64,000 nucleotides of DNA, from positions 578,835 through 642,834 of the forward strand of contig MU001684.1 of NCBI GenBank assembly GCA_010093515.1, read 5' to 3'. The stretch's first letter is position 1; the number at the start of each line of letters is the position of its first letter. The notes under the pieces are model-generated. The model was not told where the DNA came from and searched no databases. It saw only the letters and a program-made list of their open reading frames with translations. Positions 11,972 to 23,492 of the stretch are shown here, piece by piece. The translations under genes and the position numbers were made by a program. Source of the DNA: Lineolata rhizophorae (taxonomy: Eukaryota; Ascomycota; Dothideomycetes; Lineolatales; Lineolataceae).

Positions 11972-13944
11972 ATGGGGCGAGAGGTGTTGGTTGTTCTTGA
12001 TGTTGCTTTCTTTTCCTTTTGCTTTTTGAGGCGGTGGGCAAAGGCTTTGCATGGTAGGAGTAGCAGCATGGATGAGCGCGGAGGAGCATGGATGAGAGAA
12101 CGCAGGCGAGGACACGAAGCGGGCGCGGCCAGGCCGATAGAAAAGCTCATTGGTTCTCTTTAACGCTTCTCTTTTCATTCTTCTTTTTCTTTTTCGGAGT
12201 CTTTGGAGAAAGTTCTTGAGTGTTGGGGTTAGGTATGGGTTTACCTCCACTCCTGGGTCTGCCGCCTGCCTTTCTTGCCTCCTTCTCAAAGGGGACGAAA
12301 GGACGGGCGTGCAACGATGATGGGCCTGATTTGGTCGAGGCGAGACAATCGATTTGATGGAGAGGCCGGGAACAGAGCGGTTCATGAACGCGGCCCCCAC
12401 CCCCCCCCCTTTCTCGGGCCTGTGTATGTCACGTTACGAAAGCACTTTCTTCTCTCTCTTTTTTCATATGGTTCTTGTTTTCTCCTTTGTTCGAAGCGCG
12501 CGAAGATTGGCGAGCTGTTGGCTTGGTCGAGGCTTCTTGGTTAGCCAGATCTACTGCTACTGCTGCTGCTGCTGTCGCTACCCTTTGAGGGCGCCGATGG
12601 GTGCTCATCTAGGGCTCGGCGGACGGACGGAAGCGTTTTCACAGTTTTGGCATTGGCTTAAGTTTTAGATTCCCCCGTAGCTTTTTCTCACGTGTGCGGC
12701 TGAAGAATGGTTTTTTTTTAATTTCCCATTTTCCCACTTTCTTCCATTTGTGCGGCTCTTCTTTTCGACGATTGACCGCGGGGGGGGTGGGAAGTAGACA
12801 GAGCAGGCTCGCTTGAGCAAAAGTGAGGGAGGGTGCGAATGAAGCTTTGTTTTGGCGTCAAGAAGCCGTCGCAGGTATCTTGAAGTGGCCCCCGTCTTTC
12901 TGGGGGCTTTTGTTGGCTGTGATGATGGTTCGTGGGCGAGCTGCGCTCGCTTTTCGCTCGCCCTTTGCACGCGCGCCTTTTCTCTGGAAGAATACTGCGA
13001 GGTGGCTGCCTACGGTGGCCGCTCGCTTACTTGCTGGGCCCCGCTAGAGTCTTGCTTGAAAATGCTGAAGACACTAGGTACTCAAGAGCCGCGCTCGCTT
13101 CGCTGGCTGCTCGGCTTCCCCAACTCCAAGAGGAGGTGAGGTTGACACACAGTTCAGCACAGGGAAGAGAGCAAATTAGAGGTGGGAACGGGTTAGAACC
13201 AAGGGTCTCTGGTGGGGACGCTACCGATGATTTTCCGGGATGCTGACGTATGGCGTGCCGTTGGTGCTGGTTTAACGGGGAGTGATATTTAGGGCCTAAA
13301 TATTTTTTTTAGTAAAAAGAACGAGATGGCCGGCAGAAGAAAAGATTGCTATGGGCTTTTTTTTCCCCCGGGACTAGGTGCCTAGGTAGTCATTAGTTGC
13401 GTGTGTACTTGGTTCGGCGGTATCTCCGGGGGGGACCCGAGTCCCGTAGCCTAATTGTCTAGCTGGACTCCGGAGCGCGGTTGGTGCGGGTAACAGACGG
13501 CGTCGTAGCGCACCGATCGAGCGCCCAGGATCCGGTACGCGGGGTACATACGTAACGCGTCCATAGATCGGTTTGATTGCTTTTCCGGCCCGCTACTGAA
13601 GCCATTTCTCGGTAGCGAGATTGAACAGACCCGCTCGGCCTCAGGAAGGAGATGAGATGGATGGGCCGCGGGATGGCGGATTTGGGAAAAAGCAACGGGC
13701 CCCCCCGACCACAGCTCCCCGATCCCAACGCCCCTCCCTCTCGTCCTCGGCGAGAATGTCGACCGTATCGATTGGGCCCCGCGCGATCGTAGGCGGCGAG
13801 CAGGATGAGAAGGAGGCAGGCGGGAGTGGAGAACGGAATGGTGTTTTCTGGGGTGCGTCGTCCGTCGGGGGTGATCGTCAGGGACGATATGTATGTGCAT
13901 ATGCAGGAGCACGCAAGGGGTTATGCGAACACATGGAGAAAGGG

Positions 13945-13976
<32 letters not shown>

Positions 13977-15860
13977 GAACACCCCAACCTGCTCTGGTGG
14001 ACTGACGCGTTGCTCGAACGACCCAACGCGTCTTCCCACGTCGACAAACACACGCATCTTGCAAATTGCCACGCGGTATTCGACCGTTGTGATGGGCCAG
14101 GTACTGTGCATACTGTATACACGATACACTCTGCGGACGAGGGTAGAGCCGCTCCGAATTTCAACCTGCATGTATCCGTAATCCATACCCAGATTGTAGA
14201 GGGAAACCCCCGTCTATTGACTATCCATTTCGCGTCGAGACTCCTGAGCCTCTTGAAAAATCTCTTCCTCTTTTCTTTTCTTTTTTTTTTTTTTCCGTTT
14301 TGCGCTTTCTATTCCTTCGCGCCATCCACTCGTCGCACTTTTTCTTTTCTTTTTGTGACTTGCCGGGAAGCTCCCTGGAACATGCCGACGATCACGCGCT
14401 TCTTCGGGGCTAGCGGGTGTGAAACGCCCGGGGCAGCGAGCGGCAGACCCGAAGAATTTGCTGCCCACCCTTGGGGGCCGTTGGGCCATCTGTGTGGTGG
14501 GTTTGCTGCCGTCTACTACGGAGTGCGCAGAGAAGCACTTGGAGGTGGACCTCGGACCCTCTCGGCCGCGTCTGGGCTTCTTCCCCAGTTTCCTGCAGTT
14601 GCCCGTCGCTTCATGAAACTACGCGGTAAGCAAGAGCTGCGCGACGGTCATTGCGGCCATGTGCTCGACCGGCCGGCGGAGAGGCGCGGCGGCATGGCCG
14701 AGTCGATTTGCCGTTCGACGAGACTAGCAGCTGTGCTGGACTCGAGTCGACTTCGATCTCCTGAGCACTCGGACGAGAGCACGTCCTAGCTTTATACCTG
14801 CCTAGACATAGGTATGTATGTGGCCCACGGAACAGAACTCAGCACAACAGTTTCAGCGCGGGAGCGCCCAAAAGGAAGTGGCGCCGGCCGGGTGTGATGG
14901 CGGCCAGGCGGGCGGCCCGGAATAGCTTAGCGACGGCCTCCGGGCAAGGGTCGGGCCCAGGGGCCCGTTGTCAGAGGCGGCGAGGCGGCTTCACGCTAAC
15001 CGCCGGCGTCGTTGCCGCTTCCGTCCTGCACGCACTCCCGTCCCCCTCCTCTCCCTCTGTCGCTCTCTTTTCCTGGGCCGCATCCCGCGTCTCCTTTCCA
15101 TTCTTTGCCCTTGTCGCCCGCGTTCCTTTCTCTTTGCTTACTTTTCTGTTGCTGTTTCTTCAGCTTACACTCGTTTCACCTCCCCCCCCTCTCACTCATT
15201 CTCCATCCGTCCCTCCAAGTTTTTGTTTTGTCGTTGTGTCCATCTCTCTGTCTTGACTCTTGCATCTATCGGGTGTTTCGAACGACTCGAAACGACGCCT
15301 GCAGGTCCCCCATTTTGTGATCCCCGGTCCGATCACCACTTTTTTCTTGTGCACGCGCCGGGCCCCAAAACAGGAGCTGTGCCGCCAGGAGCTGCAGCTG
15401 CTATACGCTCGCATTGCATTGGATGGAACGACAGAAGCACTGTCAGCACTCAATCACTGAGCGCTTGTGCTTCGGAACAGAGCATTACCACTGACACTCT
15501 CACTCCTTTCTGATGTCGCTCATATTCGCACGTCTCGCCCAACACCACCACCGCCGCTCTCTCAGTCATCATCTCTATATGTCGCTCTCTTAAAAGCTGA
15601 GCCAAGGGCACCCTTGCGACTCGGTCAACCACCTACGACGATAACCGCTCACTCCTCCCGCGACGACTCTTATTTGCGCCGATATATACCCACTTTCAAT
15701 CACCTCTAGCACAAGTTCATATTGCTCCCCGAACGTCTGTGCGATCAAACAAAACCCCGACCCACACCCGCACTCTTATCGAAACGGACCTTCTTTCTCA
15801 ATGACCACATACTGCCGTCCCGTGATCCAGCGAGCCTGAGCAGGCACAACGGCGTCAGCA
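11972..15860. other. Gene-free 3.9 kb between the OGT and PH-domain genes
   Basis: No frame here resembles a protein; the longest ones (13893-14789 plus, 13451-14164 minus) are low in structure and run through homopolymers. The stretch holds the 3' end of the OGT transcript, T-rich runs (14280-14295 and near 13310), and from about 15000 on a strongly pyrimidine-rich tract typical of fungal promoters and leaders before the PH-domain gene. Confidence 0.6.
15683..15688 (+). promoter_or_regulatory. TATA-box candidate of the PH-domain gene
   Basis: TATATA lies 173 bp upstream of the ATG at 15861, within CT-rich sequence. This distance is usual for fungal promoters with a leader of about 100-140 bases. 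The element is short, and no experimental start site is known. Confidence 0.4.
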
Positions 15861-18800
15861 ATGGCCTCGCCCGACGGCGGCGGCGACGGTGGCGGCGACG
15901 GCGGCGGCGGCGGCGGCGCCTCGCGCCGCAACTACAAGAATCTGCCACCCATCCAAACGTCCTTCGGCGACGCGCTGGCCTCGCAGCAGCAGCGCTGGCG
16001 GCGCTCACGGCCCGTCCTGTCGCCCGCGCAGCCCAAGCTGCAGCCGACCGCCGCCGGCCGCACGTCCTCGAGCGCGTCGCCCGTGCGCGGCAGCGGCAGC
16101 CTGCTCCAGCCGCCGAAGCCGAACGCAAAGGTCGAGCATCGCCAGTCGAAGATGTCATTGTTCAGCCTGTTCAGCCGGCCGAAGGTCGAGCGGGCGCGCG
16201 GGTTCCACGAGCCCGGCCTGGGAGCGACGGCGCCGTCGCCCGTGCGGCAGAGCGCTGCTTCGCCGCAGCGGCCTCCCACGTCGCCCCTCGCGCCTAGTCC
16301 CGTGGTGAGAGTCTTCGTGCCGCCGAAGGAGCAACAGCAGCAGCAGCAGCAGCAACAACAACAACAGCGATCATCCGCCTCCCAACAGCCCGGCCACGCA
16401 GAGCAACGACATCTACAACCGCCGCAATTACCTGCTCCCAGCAAACTTCTCCGCTCGCAGAAGTCCTCTTCCATAGTCAAGCGCAGCCGCTCGACGACCA
16501 ACTGGGACCCGCCGCCGTTGTTCCAGGCCTACCCCCAGGCCATTAAGTGCGGCACGCTGCATGCCTCGGTCGTGCCCGCCGAGCAGATCATGTCACGCGC
16601 GAGCCACCATCACCACCACCACGGGAGTAGCCTCCACCGCCGCCAATACAGCCTTCTCCAGGAGCGCATCGAGAGCACGCTCGACCTCGCGCCCCCGGGC
16701 ACGCGGCAAGAGTCGCTGACCAGCGCGTCCGAGGAAGCCTCGTCCTTTTCGGCGGCCCCGTCGTCCGGCGCCGTCGGCGCCGGCGGATCGGGTTTGTCGG
16801 GGTCCGGAGCCCCGGCGTCGCCGCCGCCGCCGCCGGGTCCGCGCAAGCTCGAGCGCGGCAGCCGCAAGGAGCACCGGCGCATGTCGTCGCTGTCGGCGTC
16901 TGGGGCGCTGGCGTCGCCGCCGCCGACGGGGGCGCCGGCGCCGGAGCTCACGGAGAAGATCTTCGTGCTGGTGACGTCGGGCTTCGTGCTGCAGTACGCG
17001 GCGTCGGGCGCGTTCGACCGACTGCCGGAGAAGGTGCTGCAGCTGGGGCGGGACTCGGCCGCGTACGCATCGGACCTCATCATGGGCCGGAAGTGGGTGC
17101 TGCAGGTGTGCCACGCCGTGACCGAGGACGGCACGGTGGCGCCGAGCCAGAACAAGGGCTTCCTGAGCAGGCTGCGGGTCCAGAGCGCGGCGGCCAAGCG
17201 CGTCGCCGCCAGCTATTTGATCGTCTTCGACGGCGCCGAGGATATGGACGGCTGGATGGTGGCCATCAGGAAGGAGATCGAGGCCCTCGGCGGCAAGAAG
17301 TGCCATGCGGACGTGGCATCGAGCAGCAACAACGTGAGCGCGGCAGCGGCGGCGGCGGCAGCGGCAGCAGCAGCGGCGGCGACGGCGACGGCGACGGCGA
17401 CGGCGGCGGCATCGTCGGCGGCCTCGTTCGAGGGCGTGCGCCTGCACGAGAAACCGTCGCACCGGTACCTCGTGCAGCGCCACCCGAGCCGCTTCGAAAG
17501 CGACCGCGCCTCGTCGGTCGGCTCGCCCGTCGAGTCGACCCGGCCGGCGACCATGGTGTCTGCCTTCAGCGCCGACGGCGAGACGAGCGTGCGGCACAGC
17601 CAGTTCTACCAGCCGAGCCAGGACCAGCAGCAGCAGCAGCAGCAGCAGCCGGCGTCGGACGCGGGCTCCGTCAAGTCGGCGTCCAGGCGGCAGTCGACGA
17701 CGCGCCAGCACCATCATCATCATCACCACCACCAACAGCAGCATCAGCATCAGCACCCGCGGCCGCCGTCCGAGGCCGCCTCGGTCGCCACGACCGTCAC
17801 CAGCGCCGAGCAGGTCGCGCTCAACCAGCTGCGCGAGAGCTCGCGGCTGTCGTACGTGTCGACGGCGACGGAGACGTCGGCCTCGGCCTCGGCCTCGCAG
17901 TCGGGCGCTCCCACCGTCGTCACGTCGACGAGCCGCGACTCGAGCCCCGAGCCGGCGGGCCACGGCGCCGGCGTGCGCAAAGAGGGCTTCCACCACCACT
18001 CGCAGCACGAGAGCAGCGAGAGCGGCGCCAGCGGCGGCAGCAGCGGGAGCGGGAGCGGCGCCGGAAACTTGGCGCTGGGGGGCGATGCGGCGAGGCTCAA
18101 GTCGGCGTATATGGTGAATGCGGCGCTCCCGGCGGAGGCCGGTCGGAGGCGCTCGATGCAGACGCTGCCGACGACGCGGGGAGGCGCGGGCGGCGTCGCT
18201 GGTGCGGCTGTCTTTGCGGGCAGTGGAGCGGGAGGAGGAGCGGGAGGAGGAGCAGGAGAAGGAGCAGGAGGTGGTGGTGGCGGACCGAGCAACCGGGCCA
18301 TGGAGACGCGCACGGCGCGCTTGTATCGCCATAGCACGTACGGCACCGTCGGACGGCCGCAGCTCGTGGACATCCCGAGCCCGAGCAGCCCGCGCTTCCC
18401 GCCCTCGCCGCAGCCGCCGCAGGAGCAGCGCCCGCACCCGCACCCGCACCCGCACCAGCACCCGCAATGCCCCTCCGCCTCGTCCTCCTCGGCGTCGACA
18501 ACGTCGTCCTCGTCCGCGGCGGCACCCGGCCGCCGACGCCGCAGCTCCGCGTTCAAGCCAGCGCAACAAGGCGGCCCGACGCCCAGCAGGAGCTCCCCTT
18601 CTCTGCTCGATTCCGCCGCCGCCGCCGACTGCCAGACGCCGTCGCGCAGCGTGTCGGCGCCGCTCGTGCGCGCGGCCGCCAGCCCGCCGCCAGCGTCGGA
18701 GGCGCCCTCGCCGGCGGCCGCCGTGCCGAGGCCGCTGTCGACGATCGGGGCGCTGCCGGGCACGGCGGCCGGCGGTGTGCGCGGCGCGTCGACGGCGACG

Positions 18801-19231
18801 GCGGCGGGGCGGCCGCAGCCGCAGCAGAAGAGCAGGCCCGTTTCGACGGCGGGAGGAGGGCCGGGCTGGGGAGCAGCAGGGAGGCCGCCGGTGTACAGCC
18901 GGCCGCTGCCCGTCCGGCCGAGCCCGGCCGAGCCGAGCATCCCGAAGAGGCACTCGAGCTTGTTCCCGCCGCAGGCCGGCGCGTCGGCGGCGGCGCCGTC
19001 GTGGCAGACCGGCGCGAACTATAACAACTGCCATCCCTCCTCTCACTCCTCGTCTGCCACCGCCACCGCCCCGTCCACCTCGCCCTCGTCCACAAACACG
19101 ACCGCCTCTTCCTCTTCCGCCACCGGGCCCGGCTCCGCCTCCACCCGCGCCAGCAGCGCCGCCAACTCCCCGGCCCTGCACCACTCCCTCCTCGCCTCGC
19201 CGTTCCCGTGCTCGCCGCCGCCGCACCAGGA

Positions 19232-19263
<32 letters not shown>

Positions 19264-19868
19264 AGCCCCTAAGGCGCCCCTCGAGCATGCTGATCCGCAG
19301 CGACCCGGCGCCGTTCCTGTCGGGGCGCGGCGGCGCCGCCCGCCCGCACATCCTGACGCAGTCGCGCTCGTGGGCCGCGCTGAACTCGGCCGCCAAGCCG
19401 CCCGCGCCGCCCGACCCGGACCCGGCCCCGCTGCCCCCGCTCCCGCCCCTCGGGAACGCCTTTGCGGCGCCGGGACCGCCCCTCCACCACCTCCACCATC
19501 ACCACCACCACCACCACCACCACCAGCAACCGCCGGGCTCGTCGCCGCCGCGCCGCGCGTCCGCCGCGCCGCTCGTCCCGCCCGAGCCCGCCCCGGACGA
19601 GCCGCGCCAGCAGACCCGCCCGACGACGCCGTCGCTGGCGGACGCGCGCGCGCGCCTCCAGCGGCTCCAGGACCGCGAGCACGAGCTGCTGCTGCGGCGC
19701 CGCCCCGCCACGGCCGCCCGCGTCCAGGCCAGGCGCAGCTTGCCGGTGATGGGACTGCCGCCGCCGCCGCCGCCGCCGAACGTGCCGTTGCCGCCTCCGC
19801 CGCCGGCCACGGCGGGGGGTGCTGGGGCGGGGGCGGGGGTTGCGTGGGGGAGGGGGGTGGCTGTTTGA
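15861..19868 (+). CDS. PH-domain protein with long disordered arms
   Basis: A single exon of 1335 residues, with the start in GTCAGCAATGGCC. A short conserved-looking N-terminal piece (NYKNLPPIQTSFGDALASQQ, then SKMSLFSLFSRPKVERARGF near residues 95-115) precedes a PH domain at about 362-480. That domain begins ELTEKIFVLVTSGFVLQYAA and ends with the usual C-terminal helix containing a Trp (DMDGWMVAIRKEIEAL). The rest is low complexity: Q runs (about 155-170 and 590), a poly-Ala run (about 495-520), His runs (about 615-630 and 1215-1225), G/S runs and proline-rich stretches. A short basic coiled-coil-like segment (LADARARLQRLQDREHELLL) lies near the C-terminus. PH domains bind phosphoinositides or proteins, so a membrane-cortex adaptor role is an inference. 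The specific function is unknown to me. Confidence 0.85.
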
Positions 19869-20719
19869 GGGGGGTGGGTCGTTGTGTCTTTTATTTTTGA
19901 AGGGTTTGCTTTTCTTTGGATGTGCAGGGTGGGACAGCTTGAGTGATGTTGGGGATTTTTTCTTTTTTCACTTCATTTTGCGTTTCGTTGTTTTGAAGCG
20001 CCCATTTTGTTCTTTCGGTTTGTTGGATAAAGTTCGATTCTTGTACTACTACGACGCTTGACGCCCAATGATCCCAAGACCACAAATCCTTCTTTTTACT
20101 GCTTAGATATTTTTCCTTTCTTTGTGTCTGTATGTGCTCTGTCAGTACGTCATACTACTGCCGAACTCCTTTTTTTTTATTGTACTTCTGTAACATTACA
20201 CTCATGTTGTACTTTTAATTCAGACGCGGGGACCTTTTTGTACACCCCCTTGGACAGGTCTGAGCAAGGGATGGGAGAGGGAAAGGAAAGGAAACGGCCG
20301 CCTGCTATGGCCGCAATGACGTTCGCGTCGGTTTTTGACTTGATCGTCACTGTTATATTTCATGGCACGTCTTCTTGTTACCTCCATGTCTCCTGTTTCT
20401 AGAGGATCTGAGTCCTTTGTAGGCCGATGTACGCTATGCGCGGGCAGCTGGATTCCCCACCTTTTTTTTTCTTGCACATTTTCTTCTATGAGAATAAAAA
20501 GGGCTGTAGGTGGCTCAGGCACATAGATACGTTGCAGGTTACATATGAAGTCTTTTTCCCGTTTGTGAAAGCACTCCCTCGCCACGTCGTTGTTCAGCAT
20601 TTCGTAGACACACTTTTACCTCCATACGAGGAACAGCTGACTAGATGCGGAATCATCCAATTCGACGTTTCAATCATGGCTTACTTCACAGGACCGATCC
20701 GCCGCAGAGTCTATGGAGT
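19869..20719. other. Intergenic, convergent 3' ends
   Basis: T-rich sequence following the PH-domain gene. It should contain its 3' UTR and, on the other strand, the 3' flank of the adenylation-domain gene. No supported gene. Confidence 0.5.
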
Positions 20720-21190
20720 TCAACCCTCACCTTCTCGTCGCCGACAGAAGTGCAACATGCCACGTGATTTTAACCGTCTTGCCCCTGCTCCCAAGAGCTT
20801 CTTCCGCTTCTCAATCATGTCCAGCCTCTCCTCGGTCATCTTTACAGCCAGAACGATACGGTCCAGATACCCCTCCAGCCCCTCGATCTCCGCGCCGCAA
20901 CCCCAAACCTCGCGCCCCATGACCCCCCCAACCGTCTCCTCCGCCCCGACCTTGCCCTCCCCCACCCGGCCACCGGCCACATCGCGCATATCCTCCGCCG
21001 CGCACGCCGTCGGCTCATCGCAGCGCCCGCTCGACGCGACGCACGCGGCCCGGGGCCGAACGGCTCGGGCCGGCAACGCCCGCGCGCCCCGTCCGCCTCG
21101 CGCAGCCGCGCGCGACGGCTCGAGCCCGGCCGAGGCGATCTCGTCGAGCGCTCGCGTGAGCCGCACCGTGCCCGGCCGCGAGGAGCCCGG
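20720..21190 (-). other. Open frame continuing in phase after the adenylation-domain stop
   Basis: On minus, the frame of the adenylation gene continues past its TAG (21193-21191) for 156 codons to a stop at 20722-20720. The first two thirds are Arg/Ala/Gly-rich and could be any GC-rich DNA. The end, about 20775-20890, reads like a real amphipathic helix (LDRIVLAVKMTEERLDMIEK) with good codon bias. No carrier-protein motif (LGxDS) is present. It may be a lost C-terminal extension, a separate small gene's end or chance; I cannot decide which. Confidence 0.25.
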
Positions 21191-23128
21191 CTACGCGGCG
21201 CCGTGGTCGGCGGTGCCGGACCAGATGGCGTTGGCGGCGCCGCGGGACGGCGCGGAGAGCGGGTCGGGGGCGCGAGCGCCGTACAGGGCCTCGATGGCGT
21301 CGGCGTAGGCGGCCAGGGTGGCGGCGCGGGCGACGGAGCGCTTGAGCGTGCGGTGGAAGGGGCGGTCCGGGGCGGCGAAGGCGACGAGCGGCCGGGTGAG
21401 CTGGACGTACGTCGAGCACTGCCTGTTGGCCTCGGCGACGGCGGGCCAGATGGCGTCGAGGAGCTTGCGCGCGGATTCGTCGGACGTGGCGAGGGACGAC
21501 GGGTCGGCGAGCTCGATCAGCAGGAACGGCGCCGGCTTCTGGTTGCCGCCGATGAGGCACGCGTTGACGAGCGGGTGCCGCGACACGACGCGCTCCAGGC
21601 CGTTGGGATCCATGCCTTCGGCGTGCGAGAAGATGATGATGTCGTCGACACGCCCTTGGTAGTGCCACAGGCCGGGAATCTCCTCGTGCGGCACGAAGAG
21701 GTCCTTCGTCCGGAACTCGTCGAGGTCGGGGTACATGCGGAAAACGCTCTGGAAGTCGCGCAGGGACCGGTCCCGCCGTACCACCAGCTCGTACTTGCCG
21801 TCCTTGCGCTCTTCCATGTGGTGTCCCAGGTACGGATGGAACTTGTAGCACATCCAATGGTCGTGGGGCGTCAGCATCGTTGGGATCGAGCCGAGCTCCG
21901 TGCTACCCAGCTTGTTGAAGACCTTGGTGAAGGAGGCGAACGTCTTGCCTACCGTCTCGGAGGCAACCGTGCCGGTGAAGATGACGAATTCGTGGCTCTT
22001 CATCTTCTCCAGAGACGAGGGCGAGCAGCATACTTCCTCAAGGATCGATGGCGGATAGATGCCTCCGTTGACGATCCCAAGATCGTGTATTTCGTCCACG
22101 GCCTCGAGAGTGAGAGGTTTATCGCCGGGGCCCATGACGGCAATCGTGTCGTAGAAGACCGGCCAGATGAGGCTCGCAAACATGCCGACGGCCTGCTCCG
22201 AAAGTTAATGCGAGACTGTTCGTTCGACGAAGATGTCTGTTTTCACTGACATGAAGCGTTGCCATTGGACAAAAGACCCGCTTTCCGGCTATCAAACGCC
22301 ACCACATGGGCCCGTCATCCTCAGGCATGTATCGCTGGCCATCAAACGCAGCCATAATACCATTCGTGTATCGGAGCACTTTCGGCATCCCTGCAATCAA
22401 CTCCGTCAGTGTTCAGCCCGGCAGGAGCGGCAATTGTTAGTCCATGAAAAGAGCAGACCTGTAGTGCCGGATGTGTGGACTATCATGACTGTGTCATCCT
22501 CCGCCTCTTCGAAAGTCTTGGTATATGGGTAATGCGGCACTGGCTCTCGGGCTATCCAGTCGCTCATAGGCGGGACGACAATGACCCTCAAATCTGGTCG
22601 TATGGCCTGCGTTTTCTCTATGAGCGGATATGATGACACAGGGCCGGCACACACAATGGTGGTGCATTTCGCCGTTTTCAACAGGTGATCGAAGCCGTGG
22701 GTGGAGACAAATGGTGAGGGGAAGAAAGCCTGTTCAATCTCATGGCGTGAGCGATTTCGAGAGTATCATTGACCTTTCTAGGTTGTGCTCACGTTCCGAT
22801 CCGTCTTGGTAGATGCTACGGCAAGAATACTATACCGAATGTCCTTCAACCCGATGTAGGCAAAAGTCTTGGAATTCGGGCCCCTGCCAAGAACATCGTC
22901 CAACCACCATGCCACGCGGTTTATGGCGTTGGCGAGCTCACTGTACGTGAAGTCTTGAACTCCGTCTGACACGGACCCAGATCGGGCAAATGTCGCATAC
23001 ACCTTTGTCGGGTATACTGCGGCATTGTGGTCGATGATCGTAGGAATCAGGCGCTTCGGGCATGGCTTGGTGTGCGGGAGGTCCCCAGGCTTGGGGGGAT
23101 CTAACATTGAGATGTCTGCGTAAGGCAT
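21191..23128 (-). CDS. NRPS-like stand-alone adenylation-domain protein (AMP-binding)
   Basis: Four exons (minus): 23128-22793, 22729-22459, 22390-22251 and 22192-21191, giving 582 residues. Introns are 63, 68 and 58 bp; the second uses a weak GTCTGC donor but restores the conserved motif. ATP-binding HTSGTTG is at 197-203 (split by that intron), the A5-like GSTELG at 345-350, the A8-like YQGRVDD near 427-433, and an A10-like RTLKRSVAR with the likely catalytic Lys at 533. The closest plan is the N-terminal adenylation domain of fungal A-T-reductase (carboxylic acid reductase-like) enzymes, which usually exceed 1000 residues. Here the protein stops about 50 residues after A10, with no thiolation or reductase domain, so it could at most form an acyl-adenylate by itself. 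The substrate is unknown. No tailoring genes flank it. Confidence 0.85.
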
Positions 23129-23440
23129 GTTGTAAAGTGTAGGATAAACATCAAACGAACTACGAATATAGATACATTCATCACAATTGAAGAGCGCTTC
23201 GATAGGATAAGTGAGGCCATTTAAATAGTATTACATTGCCGGCCATTTGAGAGAATTTGACAAAATTTAGCCGACATCCAACAAGCAACAGAACGCGTTG
23301 TTTCTTACGTGTACACTCAATATAATTTAAACGGCTTGTCTAGTCGGCTGTTGACTATCGTAGGTGAAGACCACTCTACACACGAGTACTAGCTTAGGTC
23401 CACCCGAACCAATGTTTCAGGTGCTTCTAGTAAAACAAAG

Positions 23441-23492
23441 CCTTTTCAGGAAAAAACCTTTTCAGGAAAAACCTTTTCAGGAAAAACCTTTG
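23441..23492. repeat. Tandem 15-16 bp repeat with internal palindrome
   Basis: Three copies of CCTTTTCAGGAAAAA(A) followed by a partial CCTTT. Each unit contains the perfect inverted repeat TTTTC-AG-GAAAA, so the array can form alternative small hairpins. No gene overlaps it. Confidence 0.9.

Noticed and set aside
16593-19226. 877-residue open frame on minus, opposite the PH-domain gene
   Set aside because: It is Arg/Ala/Gly-rich, mirrors the codon repeats of the plus-strand gene, and has no domain. It is an antisense shadow caused by high GC.
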